DNA of 64,000 bases from Varanus komodoensis (lineage: Eukaryota; Chordata; Lepidosauria; Squamata; Varanidae), in contig NW_025335440.1 in assembly GCF_004798865.1 (NCBI RefSeq), forward strand, positions 5,262,702 to 5,326,701, in the 5' to 3' direction. The translations under genes were made by a program, and so were the position numbers. Position 1 is the stretch's first letter; each line of letters begins with the position of its first letter. The notes beneath the pieces are model-generated. The model worked only from the letters and a program-made list of their open reading frames with translations, did not search any database and was not told the DNA's origin. Positions 24,901 through 36,900 of the stretch are shown in pieces.

Positions 24901-27900
24901 TTGTGGGCTGCTGTGGAAACAGGCTGTTGAAAATGCGCAAGAGCTTCTGGTCTCAGCTGGACTTTGCCATAGGTCTTCACAGGGCCAAGATCATCTTGAG
25001 ATGTACGCAACCCACTAAAATCCCCCTTGTGAGACATCCCCAGACGACAAAGCCATCAGCATTATCCTGTATCAGCCTTTGTGAACCGAGCGCCCCACAG
25101 ATGTGTTGGACTGTAACTCCCATAACGCTATGAGCCTAGCCAGTGGTGGCTGGAAATGAGGCAGCTGCTCCCCAGCACATCTGGAGTTAAGGGAAGGCTG
25201 CCCTGCATCCTTCAAACATGAGAAGACACCCACTCCAAAATCTGTAACGGCCACGGAATTACAAGCCAGCCCAGAGGCACCCGCAACAGCTCTTGTGGTT
25301 CCTCCCCGTAATGCAGAAGTCCTTCAGCGCCATGTGTTTTCATATCACAACGTTGGAGCATGTTATGAAACGGCATTTGGTATTTAGTGAGGAATCCATT
25401 ACGGCATTTCATCCTCACATCACCTGCAACGTATGCTGCACCCATTTCGTGGCTTGATTTAATTTATGGAAATCCCTGCCTCAAAATGACCAAATGAGAA
25501 GCTGAAAAAGAGACTGTTTGCTCAGCCCTGAATCTCTGAGGTCTCTCCAGGGGGATCCACCACCCCTGCACCAACACAATTCAAGTAATCAACTGCTTGG
25601 AACGGAGGCAGGCAACCATGTGGGCTTCAGGCATTCTGGACTGTCATTCCTCAGCACTGGCCACACAGGCTGGGCCTGATTCAAGGTGTCGTGCCAGACA
25701 CCTGGAGGGCCCCAGGTCGCTTCCTCCAGGGCCAGAACACAGATCCTGGATAGAAGGGTGAGTGTGGAACTTCTGAGCTGGGACAACATCCTGGTTAGGA
25801 AGAAAGTCAGAACAACGTGTGTGCTGAAAGACCTGTTGCATGTGGTGAAAAGAAGTAACTGCAGGTTTCTGGCACAAGCCTAGCAGAAGTCATTCACCTT
25901 TTCATTCTGCAAGCCGTCCCTTGGGCCGACCTCCACTATTTTCACATGCTTGGGAAGTGCACTGGCTGTTGCTGAGCTGAGCTGTAGAAATGGGAGAGAA
26001 AACACACAACTGGGTAAACAAACGCAGCACTACATTTTCCCTTGTGAGTCAACATGTCTAAGAGCGACAAATGCGTTAGGGAGAAAAATGTAACTATTAT
26101 TTTGTGCACTGTAGTCATAACCAAGCAACACCAAGACCCTGCTAAAATCTTGGCACTGAAGCGTTTTTCAAATATTTTTCCAGTTCATTTCTATGTCTAA
26201 AGAAGTATGTGGTGTTGATGCAGCCACCTAACGGTCCCAGACTGTTATGCTGCTACACCAGATGTGCTCTCTCCTCCTCTCCAGGCATCACTCCTTTGAA
26301 TGGTGCTGCCTGGCCCTAAATGCTACTCCTGTTTAAACTGAAGAGGTGGCAGAGCAGCGCCCTTGCGTGCAAAGGGACCCATGTTTAACCTCTGCCGTAT
26401 GAAGGTAGGCCAGGCAGGCTGATGAGCTCAGGGACCTCACTCAGAAAAGCCAAAGGCATGTATCGCAAAGGTAATATCATGTAATGATTACACAAATCTA
26501 CTGATAGAATATGGACACAGATTACCAATAAGCAAAGCAGAGCTTCATGGTGCAATGAACATCACTCAGGCTCTGTACTGCCTGGGCACCTATGAACACC
26601 TAGGCCCAAGCAGGGTTAACCACGATACCACAGACTTTATAGCTGTCCCTCCACCTTTTAAAAGTGGTGAGAAATTGCACAAAGCTGTCAGCTAAGAGGT
26701 GAGGGGAAGGAAGGGGAGGGAAAGAAATGGAGGAAAGGTAAGAACACTCAACTCTCCCAGTTAGACTATCAGAGGCTTCCACTTATCTCAAGAATGAAAC
26801 AAGGAGCCTGGCACCCAAGAAACTTGTGCTAACAGCTTTTTTACAGGACTTTACTGGGCACTGAAAAGTTCAGATCCCAACACACAGACGTAGCTAGACG
26901 GACAAGTGGCTTGATCTGGCAGGCTTCAAGGAAGCAGGGCTCCAAACCAAGTCTCAGCTCTCTGCTCTTTGGCTCAACTTCTCTTATATGTTTTCTGCAA
27001 GTGAGGCTGTGACTTTCTTCTAGAGCAGCAATCTGATGCCCCAATATCTTGAACTTCAATACCCATCAGCCCCATGTGACCAATGCTCATGAATGCCGAG
27101 AGTCATAATCCAAAATATCAGGAAGGAAGTTCTACATAAGCAATGCTTATTAATGCCAATTTGTCTATTATGACCCAGGGCAGTGGCTTTTCAAACTATG
27201 TTCAGGGGAGACCTAAAGTCCCGCAGATGCTCACTGGGATTTTCTCAAATGAAAGAACAAACCATGGCAAACAAATGTTCCCCAAGTCCATCTTCAGCAG
27301 GAGTCCACCTTGACTGCCTCTCAGTTTAAGGCGCACACTCAAGGAAGAGGTGGGCGTACTCAGAGATGCCCAGAGCAACTGGCAAAAACCCCAAAGTCCA
27401 CCAACTGCCACTGATAAATCCAGCATGTGCCTTAGAGTAGCCAAATCTCCTGGAAACTGAGGAATCCTTGGCAGGCAAATAGATGTGCAAAGACACTCCT
27501 CAATTCCCCCTGCAATTATTATTATTGTTAAATTGAAAAAAAAAAACCTGATCTAGTAGTATCACCTTCCTGTGCTTAAGGAGCTGTCCATCTGGGATTC
27601 CTCCTTGTGCCAGTATTTCCACTGGTGATACAGGACCAAAGTTGGAGGCACAAGACCATCTCCTCTAGGCAATGGCTACGTAAGCCACACTCCCAAGAGG
27701 GCTGTTTCAGTCTATCTGACAGCAGCCTTCCCCAGCCTGGTGCTCTTCTGACTGCAAGTCCTATCATTGCTGGGAGCTGCATAAGGTGAAAGAACTAGGT
27801 TGCAGGGCAGGTGGAGCTCAATGCCAGCAAAATATGTCAAATATTGACATGTAGGCTGCCCGTAACAGAGTTTTGGGAGGAGGTCGCCCCATAACACAGC

Positions 27901-28379
27901 TGGAGAAGTGAGCACTGGCAACATCAGTAGATACAGACTGTCCCATAACAGAGTTGGAGAACCGGGCGGCTTTCTCACAGGACACACCGAGTCGTAGGAA
28001 GGGTCAGTGACAGTAACATCCCATAAGAGTTACAGAGGGGAGCTTACTGGCAGTTTGCACAGGCGGCCCCATAACTGAGGGGCGGGGGTCACTGGATGCG
28101 GGTCGTCCGATAGCAAGGCTGCAGTGCGTGAGGGCTCCACTGCCCCACAGCAGAGAGCTCGGAGCGGCTCAACCGCCAACCCCGGGATGCGGGCCCCACA
28201 CACTAGGGGGCGAGCATCGCCCACTCCCCGCCAGCCTCCCGCCCTACAGCTGAGGGCCCCCGGGCGCCTCGGTCGGCCCGCGGCAGAGCCCAGCCCGATC
28301 CGGGGCCGCCCCCCCAGCGGCCACTCACCGGGCGCAACGAGGCCACCAGCCGCGGGAGAACGCGCTTCGCCACCCCCAT
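18907..28379 (-). CDS. HMGCL: Hydroxymethylglutaryl-CoA lyase
   Basis: HMGCL cleaves HMG-CoA to acetyl-CoA and acetoacetate, the last step of ketogenesis and of leucine breakdown. Coding exons: 28329-28379, 25898-25981, 24058-24165, 22976-23071, 21316-21464, 20123-20186, 19667-19855, 19127-19252, 18907-19008 (TGA at 18907-18909). All have AG/GT borders and sum to 969 bp, giving 322 aa (human 325). An Arg-rich start fits a mitochondrial presequence. [11 protein letters not shown] (Arg38, Asp39) begins the TIM barrel. Metal and catalytic residues are present: AVHCHDTYG (His230, His232), [12 protein letters not shown] (Cys263 in the signature loop, Asn272). The C-terminus is ASCKL, keeping the peroxisomal CKL tripeptide and the redox-regulatory Cys320. 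The start at 28379 is the first ATG of the CpG-island exon. A candidate ATTAAA poly(A) signal lies at 18739-18744. FUCA1 lies upstream in the same orientation. Confidence 0.97.
20990..21150. repeat. Short palindromic dispersed repeat (MITE-like)
   Basis: HMGCL intron 5. A run of GACTGCAACTCCCAGCACCC then TGGTCCAAAACTTGTGGAGG forms imperfect inverted arms around a centre with CAGCATGGCCAATGATCAG. Related copies are at 27720, 40376 and 62820. Confidence 0.55.
22060..22480 (+). mobile_element. LINE 3' end, L2-like
   Basis: HMGCL intron 4. A segment like the end of an L2-type reverse transcriptase (AGCTTTCTTAGTGGTGGCAC) is followed by a T-rich stretch and the tail GAACTGCCCAAAGAGCTTCC, GTACAGAAAT and a GATGAT run. 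Confidence 0.5.
23140..23525 (+). mobile_element. LINE 3' end, L2-like
   Basis: HMGCL intron 3. The plus frame reads [20 protein letters not shown], the common C-terminal block of L2-type reverse transcriptases. A T-rich 3' region and a GGGCTGGGTAGAAACGTAAT tail follow. Confidence 0.6.
25080..25220. repeat. Diverged palindromic dispersed repeat
   Basis: HMGCL intron 2. GTTGGACTGTAACTCCCATA then CAGCACATCTGGAGTTAAGG matches the inverted-arm repeat seen at 20990, much decayed. Confidence 0.4.
27020..27130. repeat. Diverged palindromic dispersed repeat
   Basis: HMGCL intron 1. CTTGAACTTCAATACCCATC then GAGAGTCATAATCCAAAATA forms weak inverted arms of the same repeat family. Confidence 0.4.
27715..27785. 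repeat. Half copy of the palindromic dispersed repeat
   Basis: HMGCL intron 1. CAGCCTTCCCCAGCCTGGTG and CTGCAAGTCCTATCATTGC match one arm of the repeat. Confidence 0.4.
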
Positions 28380-28640
28380 CGCTCTTGGCCCTTGGCCTCC
28401 GCCGAGCCCCAGACCCGACCAGGCGAGTCACGTGACCCCGGGAGGCGGTGTCCCGCCACGTGACCCTCCCGCGCAGGCGGCCCGGCGGGCGGGGCTTCGG
28501 GCGCGTGGCGACGTCCGGGGGCTGCGGCTGCACCTGGTGAATATACGGCCTGGGAGCCTCGCCCCAGCGGGTGTGTGGAGGCGGCGGAGAGGGAGAGGCA
28601 GAGAGGGATGCCTGGTTGGTGCGTGCAGAGGGAGGGGGAG
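28100..28640. promoter_or_regulatory. CpG island promoter of HMGCL
   Basis: This is a dense CpG- and GC-rich block spanning the first coding exon of HMGCL (ATG at 28379) and its upstream flank. It has no TATA box and looks like a broad housekeeping promoter. It contains E-boxes at 28427-28436 and 28456-28465. Confidence 0.85.
28427..28436. promoter_or_regulatory. CLEAR/USF palindrome GTCACGTGAC upstream of HMGCL
   Basis: This is an exact match to the TFEB/TFE3 CLEAR palindrome, which is also a USF site, 48 bp upstream of the HMGCL ATG. A second CACGTG core lies about 20 bp further upstream. Function is inferred from the motif and position. Confidence 0.55.
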
Positions 28641-28814
28641 GAGGGGTGCCACGGACTGGGCAGCAAGAAACGACAGAGAAATTTCGGTCGGCCCCAGCCT
28701 GCAGTTGTGGCAGTAGTCATAGCTGGATGATTTTTAAGTTTTGTATGTCCTCTTTACGTTTAAGCTCCTTCAAGTCAGCTTCCACAAAAACCTTTATTAA
28801 AAAAACAGACCAAC

Positions 28815-29030
28815 ATTGCGTTTATATTCCACCTTTTTTCTTCTTGTGAGGATCACCAGGTGGCTTGTATAACTCCATTTTATCCTAAGAGCAACCCTGT
28901 GAGGTAGGTCAAACTGAGAGGGAGTGACTGATTCAAAATCACCTAGTGGGCTTTATAGCCCTGTGGGGCCTTGCACTTGGATCTCCCTGGTCCCCAATCC
29001 AACAGTCTAAACACCACAGTGCAATGAAGC
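28815..29030 (-). mobile_element. Diverged Sauria-type SINE upstream of HMGCL
   Basis: Antisense text ATATTCCACCTTTTTTC, CAACCCTGTGAGGTAGGTCA, AAAATCACCTAGTGGGCTTT and CAGTCTAAACACCACAGTG is in consensus order. The tail stem CCACCT/AGGTGG (28829-28863) is kept. Confidence 0.65.
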
Positions 29031-30466
29031 ATGCATTAAGCCCTGCATGAAAACCAACATTTAACAACTTCCAATCTGTAGTAGCTAAAACCCAAACGTG
29101 AGAGTGGGTGTTTTTGAGCAAGGTAAAGCTTCGGGAACAGTAGCTTGCTGCCTCTGAATCCAACAGCTGCAATGCCTCCAAGTTGTGAGGGCTACAGATG
29201 CAAGGCTGAGCTTCACTGCAGGGTGGGTGTGAAGGGCAGATGTGGTGGCATCTCTGGAGAGATGCACTGCCAAGAATTCTCTGGCGAATTACCCCTCCTC
29301 TTCCCCTTCACAGCCTGCATACTCTCAGTTTGGGCCAGACAATGGGGATGGAGGAGGAGGAGAAGGAGGAGATTCAGTGGCCTACTTGCTTACTGGTTCT
29401 CTGTCTGCCAGTAGGAGCAGTGATGGGAAAGAGGAAGGGTGTCTCTTGCCCAAGGACCCTCCAAAACCTGGAGCAGGCACTGGCTGCTGGAGGCTTACAA
29501 GGTGGGGAGGTTATTGCCCTCATTTCCTGCTAATGGATCCATCCAGGACTAGCAGGATCTTCTGTAAGCCGCCTCGAGTTTCTTGAAAGGAAAAAAAGGT
29601 GGGATAGAAATGTCATAAATAAATATAAATGATAAAAACATACCTGCCCTATCAGGCTTCCTCTTCGTAAAGGGCCCATTTTGCACACAGATGTATCCTG
29701 CTTTAGGCAGAGCTTCAGCCTGGCTTGCAGATGGTTTGCAAGGTGGACTTGGAACAGTGTCTCTGCACATTTATACTGTTAAATCAACAGGAGAGTGTAG
29801 CTCTGATGTAGAACAAGTATTTGTTTTGGCTTGAAAACTGTCAACCTTTTTTTTTTTTTTTTTGCATGAGATACTCTCTGCATCTAAGGATTTATGGGAT
29901 GAAACGAAGAGGTATGTTATTCTCCCTCCCAAGGTTCACAATAGCCATGCTGTCTAGCACGTGAAAGGTATTTCAGCATCATGGCTGCTGCTTTCAGTAT
30001 GAGGCAAGGAGTGTACATGGCCAAAGTGATTTGGCAAAAGAATGAATAGCTGAATTTGCCCAAGGCTCGGTGTGAGTCTCCAAGCCAAAAGAACAATGAC
30101 ATCAGTTGTGGGTATCTCTCCAGCGGCCATTTTGCTCCACCTCTGCTGCTGCCCACCTTGCTGACCGTCATTGCACAGCACCACAATTAATCATTGAGCC
30201 AATGACGCACATTGGCTGGCAATTCTCTTTGGAACAAGCAACCCACAGGTCTTTCCCCTTGAGTACATTGAGAAATGAGCTTCAAACTGGCCAAAAGTAA
30301 ATGAAAGGGGTAGGAAGTGGTTTCCCCAAAGATAACAGATGCCAATGAAAAAAGTTAAAGCAGTCAAGTAGCAGCTGCGGACAGACAGGAGAGCTGCAGG
30401 TGGTCCCTGCCAGCACAGAGATGCCTTAAGATTGTTTGGTATCTGCAGTGGCAGAAAATCCCTAAT
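29031..30466. other. HMGCL-FUCA1 intergenic DNA, left part
   Basis: No gene seen. A retroposon tail with stem CCGCCT/AGGTGG (29569-29602) then ATAGAAATGTCATAAATAAA lies at 29555-29640. A poly-T run is at about 29848-29866. The rest is unassigned. Confidence 0.45.
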
Positions 30467-31241
30467 ATGCCAATGATGGTTGTTGTTAGTTGTGCAGTTG
30501 TGTCCGACCCATTGCGACCCCATGGACAAAATTCCTCTAGGCCTTCCTGTCCTTCACCATCCTCCGGAGTCCACTTAAGCTCACTGCTTCAGTGACTCCA
30601 TCTAGCCACCTCATTCTCTGCCGTCCCCTTCTTCTTTTGCCATCTATTGTTCCCATCATTAGGCTCTTCTCCAGGGAGTCCTTCCTTCTCATTAGGTAGC
30701 CAAAGTATTTGAGTTTCATCTTTAGTATTTGGCCTTCTAAAGAAGTCAGGGTTGATCTCCTCTAGGACTGACTGGTTGGATCGCCTTGCAGTCCAAGGGA
30801 CTCGCAGGAGTCTCCGCCAGCACCACAGTTCAAAGGCCTCAATCCTTCGGTGCTCAGCCGTCCTTATGGTCCAGCTTTCACAGCCAACTGGGAAAACCAT
30901 AGCCTTGACTATACGCACTTTTGTTGGCAGGGTGATGTCTACTTTTTAGTATGCTGTCTAGATTTGCCATAGCTTTCCTCCCAAGGAGCAAGCATCTTCT
31001 TGGCTGCGGTCACCATCTGCGGTGATCTTGGAGCCCAGGAAAATAAAATCTGTCACTACCTCCATTTCTTCCCCATCCATTTGTCAGGAAGTGATAGGAC
31101 CAAATGCTATGGTCTTAGTTTTCTTAATGTTGAGTTTCAAGCCAACTTTTGCGCTTTCCTCCTTCACCCGCATCAAGAGACTCTTTAGTTCTTCTTCATG
31201 TTCTGCCATTAGAGTGGTATCATCTGCATGCCAATGATGGT
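30467..31241 (-). mobile_element. Bov-B (RTE) LINE, 5'-truncated, with 14-bp target-site duplication
   Basis: The element spans 30481-31227 and is flanked by ATGCCAATGATGGT at 30467-30480 and 31228-31241. Minus-strand frames read DDTTLMAEHEEELKSLL (just after the reverse-transcriptase active-site motif), then CESWTIRTAEHRRIEAFEL, CWRRLLRVPWTARRSNQSVL and RRRGRQRMRWLDGVTEAV, the typical C-terminus of Bov-B ORF2. The frame is broken, so this is a dead copy. The exact target duplication implies a relatively recent insertion. Confidence 0.95.
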
Positions 31242-33912
31242 AAAAGTAGATAAAAACCAATTTAGTGAGAAATTGTGTCATTTAATTGTTAGTGATGGAC
31301 TGGGACTCAGGAGATCCAGGTTCTAGTAACCATTCAGCCATGAAGCTCACTGACTTCTTCACAATAGGGAAGAAAGTAAACATGTAGTAATACTTAAAAC
31401 ACTCCAAATTCTATAGAGCAGACTAATTTAACCCAACAAAGCTGTTACAGAGACTTTACCAGGTGTAACGTACAGATTTCAGACACGATAGGAAGACATA
31501 TAGACCTGCTTTGCTAGAGGCGGTGGCCAACGAGGGCACCATCACTTCTTCATTGTTCCCTTTTGCCTGTCCAGAAATCAGGGTACATCCAATGTCTGTC
31601 TACATTGTCTCTTTCCTTTCAGTGGGTCTGTTCTGCAGGAGATATTCCTTCTGTCTCAGATTCATGAGCTGCAGCGCCCAAGATTCAAATCTCACCCAGT
31701 GACAAGCTTTCAGGTTGGCTTAGATAAGCTTCCTATCTTCTCAGACTCTATATATACGGTGGGGATAACCATATTGGCCTAGATTATAGGGCTTTTTACC
31801 ATTGAGATAATAGCCGTAATGCGTTTTGAGCATTTCCAGTATGTATGTACAAGTCTATTATTATATTCATTTAAAAGCACATTAATTCTGGCCAGAGGCT
31901 GCTTTACAAAGTGTGGCACTATCGTAAAAATCTATTAGGTGCTAGTTGTCCACGTCATCTGCCCGTCATCTGCCCTTACTGCCTACCCAAGATCTTGCCC
32001 CATTCCTACCCATTCTGTTTCCAGCAGTCATTTGTTTCCATGGCTCATACACAGATCAATCCAAAGTGTTCACTTTAATTCAAATGTTTATTTTTTGAAA
32101 AATCGATGTTTGAACTCAGATATGAAACCCCCCAAAAGACAGAGATTGATACATTGCAGAATCAAATTCGGTGGTTGAATAAAATTGTTTAAAAAATAAT
32201 CAACATCAGATTTAAACACAAAGCTGCACAAAATCTATTTCTTTAGCTGGAATCTATTCTCTGAATTTTTCATCCCTTACCTACTTAATGCCACCATTGG
32301 TAAAATGAGCCATTTGAATGAGACAGCAAGAAGGGGACATTACCAGTCGCAACTGGTCAACAGTTACGAGACAACCCTTCTGTGCCCTTGCTGGTCCACT
32401 GCATTGCTCAACTCCCTTCTCCATATTCCAGTGGCTATGCTGTGGATGGCATCATTTCACAGGCCGCATAATCCACTGCTAGAGGCCCCTCACAGAGTAT
32501 TATAGAGTCAAGGAGGATTCTCACTCCTTGTATTCAGGCCTAGCTTTGACTGATGCTGTATTTGCTCAAGAAAAATGGCAACCCAAAATTAGGCAAAGAT
32601 GTCTCTTTTGCTGGATCATCTGACCAATTGCTAGACCCTTCCTTAAGAGATGTGCTCAGAACTCATTTTTCTTAAGGCAAGAAGAAATATGTGCCCCTAT
32701 ACTCTTGGAGCAGATGTGCATCCCTCATGGAATGGTATAACAGATACTGAATGTCCTTCGGTTGTTTATGCTTTATGTCATAAAGGAAGCAAGCTAAAGA
32801 AATCCAGATGACAGGAGAAGAAACAGAGGGGAAGTTTCTAATCCGACATGGTCACGCCTATGTAGCTACGTATACAGAGGGCAGCTTGAAATCCATAGCT
32901 TAAGAAATGTAGTGCCATAGGCAACAATGTTACTGAAACAGCTCCTTCAAGCTAATATTCCTCATCTGAATGTATGGCAAATGCAAGAGAAGCAGCTCGG
33001 GATGCTATTTAGATAGGACCACTGCAACGGGTTTTTTTACAGGGTTTTTTAAACAGACATGTCCTTGATTATAGATCTAGTCCTAGATTTTCTCAGCAAA
33101 AGCCATCCTGTTTTGGCTGGGCACTTATTCACCTTGTCCAAGAAGCAAACTTACATAACGTCAAAATCCTGAAAACATGACGTTTGTGTCATAGTATCAC
33201 TGCTTTCCAAGAGCATTTGTTTTTGTTCTCAAGCCACCACAAAAATTGAGAAAGCCTAGCACTTGATTCCCTATTGCCTCACAGCTGTCTATTAATGGCT
33301 CGCAACCAGCACTTTGGCCAATCGGTGCTTGTTTTGCCACCAGCTCCTGCTGGCTTGTGAACTCACCTTCAAGGCTGCTCCCATTCTATTTCAATTCTGA
33401 AAGCCTCCACAGAGGTTTTTGCTTCTCATTACTGAAAGCCTGTACAAGAATGCTCTTTGGGGCAAGCGGCTCCTACGCCTAAGCAACTTGAGCTGGCTGG
33501 TGGAAAAAAATGGCCATAGGGACCTGCTGTCCATCAATTAAATCTAGCACCTACTCTGTTCCCAAGCTCTGACCCACTCAATGAAACTCAAAAGAGCTCA
33601 AGATAGTTTCCTTGAGAACTCACTGGAGACTGTTCTCACTCCAAGTAAGTGATGTTTAACATTTGGGACAGGTATATCAAGCAAGTTAAATCTTGTTTAC
33701 ATAATATCCATTCTTTGGTCCTTTCCTAATAAAATGCAACCTCTGAGCATTGATAATATGTAAAGATTTCATTTAAGTGCAGATCCCCTCACTTAAGCCC
33801 ACCCATCCCAAATCCACTGAAGTCACTAATCACAGTAGCATCATCACTTCCATTTTTAAGAGCAAGGAAGAAAATGCAAGAAACATTTTTCAGTTCCCCT
33901 CCGCCTTCGGCA
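31242..33912. other. HMGCL-FUCA1 intergenic DNA, right part, including possible FUCA1 3' UTR
   Basis: A SINE remnant lies at 31290-31370 (GACTGGGACTCAGGAGATCC). No other gene or repeat was recognised. FUCA1 transcripts read into this region from the right. The nearest poly(A)-like cluster noticed is at 32074-32092. Confidence 0.4.
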
Positions 33913-36900
33913 TCATTCTACTCCATCTAGCTTGAGAGTCCAGCCATGCTGTAGAGGGAGAACAGAAGGAGTTGTGAATGGCAGCGTGATCTTCAGTCCT
34001 TTGTCTGGTAACGGCTGCCACTTCAAAGGTTCAGAGATCCCCAGCATAGTCACCTGAGAGGAAGAGGAAACAAACCCTTCAAATCTATTGCACATTCTAA
34101 GATACCAAGGATGCAATTCTATACATGTTTGGGGAGAAATTATTTATTTATTTAAAGTTTTTGCATACCGTCCCATCACAAACGTCTCAGGACGGTTCAC
34201 AACAACAATAAAATAGAATACAGATAAAAGTAAGAAAAATGAGGCCTACAACTTCCAGCAAACTCCAACCAGCCACTATTCTGCCTGCATATGCATGGGA
34301 TTGTGCCTGAAGATGGTTAAAGGGAGAGTAGTCACCCTGTGACAGCCTCATAAGGTGTGTGGAACCACCAAAGGGGTGACAACTTGTATGCTGTGAATTC
34401 ACAAGTTTTGGTAAGCAGTGTGCTGACTGGTGGCAGTTTGCACTCTCAGATGCCCCTGCAGGAAGCCTCTCAGTCCTATCAAATCCTCACTCTCTTCAAA
34501 CCTATCTGAATTAGGGCAGGAAGTTTGCCCAGGATGAAGCATGATCATTTTAGAAACACCCTTTACCTAGCAGAGAAGTATTAGGTTTCTCTCAGGTCAT
34601 AAATGCCCTGCTGAATTCCTGTGGTGCAGCTGTAATAGCAACTAGTACAATAAATGATAATGAAAATATCTATTTTACCAAACTGTTGCCATTAGGAAAT
34701 ACAAAGGAAGACTTTGTTTGTTTGTTTGTTGCCCACCTTTCCACCAAAAGATGGCATTCAAGGTAGCTTACCAATTAAAATGAAACAAAGCAATATATCA
34801 CAATGCAGCAGAAATGTAACAATTACATTAAAAACATCACCCAACTGACTTACTACTTAAGGCCCTTGACAGCACAGGAGGAAAAAACTTTTAAACTTTT
34901 CTAACTCTTACGAAAGTATAACCTCAGCTTTCAATACAAACAAGCATGAAACTACACCTGCCTCCTTCCTAAGAAGAGGACGCAAGTCAACTGTATAACT
35001 CAACCACATCAGAAAAAGGAGCAGCAGAAGTTAATGAGCGTAGTAAATTACTTCCACAGGATGCAAGAGGAACTAAACAATATTTTCATTATATGTAAAC
35101 ATTCTCAGACTGTTTTCTTACCAGGAGCAACTTACAATGCAAGCTCATGCATATTTAGAAAGAAAAATGTCCCGCTCTTCACACATTTTCATTAAGTAGC
35201 TGGGACTTGGATCCAAACTGCTTAGCTGTCTAAGGTCCAGAAGAATAGCAACAAGATCTAGGCCTTTGTGCTGATTATACCCCCCTAGGGAATGCCCTCC
35301 AAATTGAGATTTGCTAAGCTCTGTCGCTTTAGGCTTTTAGGCATCTGTTTAAAGCTGTCTTTTGTTTCTGTCTTCAGTTGGAGGTTTTTGAGCTGCTATT
35401 TCTGTTGTGGTTGGAATTTTAAAAGTGAAATCTGTATTTTTAGTAATATTTTATGCAGTTTGAGAATCTGGTTTTACTGCAATTTAATACACTGTTGTAG
35501 ACTAATTTCTTTGTGAAAAATGGACTAATCAGGTTTAAAAATATTTTAAAGAATTAGCACTGTCAGGATTTCTCAATGTCATCAAGTCTAAGACAAATCA
35601 TTGCCCAAACGACTTATGTTTCACTCTCCTTACTTGCACACTTCCTGAGAGGATGGGTGATGAAAGTGTCAGCATGCTGCCTTCTGGCCAGGTCAAGAAA
35701 ATAGCGTAGATGATTGCTCCCTTTGAAGTGTACCTGGGAGAATATAAGAAGAAACACTGACTTGTGGACAGCAGTATAAAAACACTGAAACAGAGACCAG
35801 GCATCCATCTTTTGAGGGAACACAAACTCTTCACGTGCTACGTTTGGCCACAGCTGAAGGCCAGGCCAAAGGACTCTTGATTTTTCTCACACACAGGATC
35901 TGTTCAACCAGGAGTGATGAAAGCCTCAAAGTTCACCCTTACATACACCCTGAAAAACCAAACATTGCATTACAATCTGTCCCTCTTTCTCCAATTGCTG
36001 CTGTCAACAACATGGTGCTGGGGCTGTGCAAAACTTTCCATATGTTGCCTTTGCAAGCCTTTTATTTTGAAAAATGTTCTCTAATCCTTAATCACTTTCA
36101 GAATTAGGATTCTTTCATTCAGTCCTTGAACTGAAGATTTAACTTATCACAATCTCATAGCATTGTAAGTTCCCTTAAAGTCCACAAGTGCAAAGGCAGA
36201 CTACAAATCCTTTTAGTAAGCAACATATAAAGCTCTCAACTGCACCAAGAGAAGGTTTAAAGTTAAATCACCTTGTAAAATAAATGGCAGCTAGTTGTGC
36301 TTTCAGGTGTCACAAGCTAGTCCAAGCCTTCTCAATCAATAAAATAGTCGAAATACAGGCCAACTGAATAAGAAAAGATTAATTTTGACAGCATGCTTCC
36401 ATGAGATTTGGATACTGAGTGAGTAAAGATAGCTCTAGTGCCCAATCAAATATTTTACAGCTAATTAGCAATTATCAGTCTTCTGCTAGTACCAAGTCCC
36501 TTACACCAGAGGTGGATAGATGATAGCGATAGATGTACTAGTACATCTCTGGGTGATTTCAGATCTCCCAGTGACTTAATACAAACAAATAAATTATACT
36601 GCTGAAATGAAAAAAGCTTGGGGTAACCAAGAGTAAAATTTGTTTGAAAAACCTGCAGACCCAGTTCAGTTGAGTTCTGATACTCAAAACATATTCCTGG
36701 GCTCAGAAATCTTTAATTCCAAGTGCATGTCTTTTGCACCAGGTTAATGTATCCAAAATTTTAGAAAGAAAATTATTCAATCCTGCCTACAATTGCCTTA
36801 TACTTCAATGATCTTTAAAGTGTGGTAGCACATGCTGCTTTTCAGAGAAAAGATTCCACCTTCCCACCAGGCCAGGAAAATAACGTCGAGGCAATCAGAG

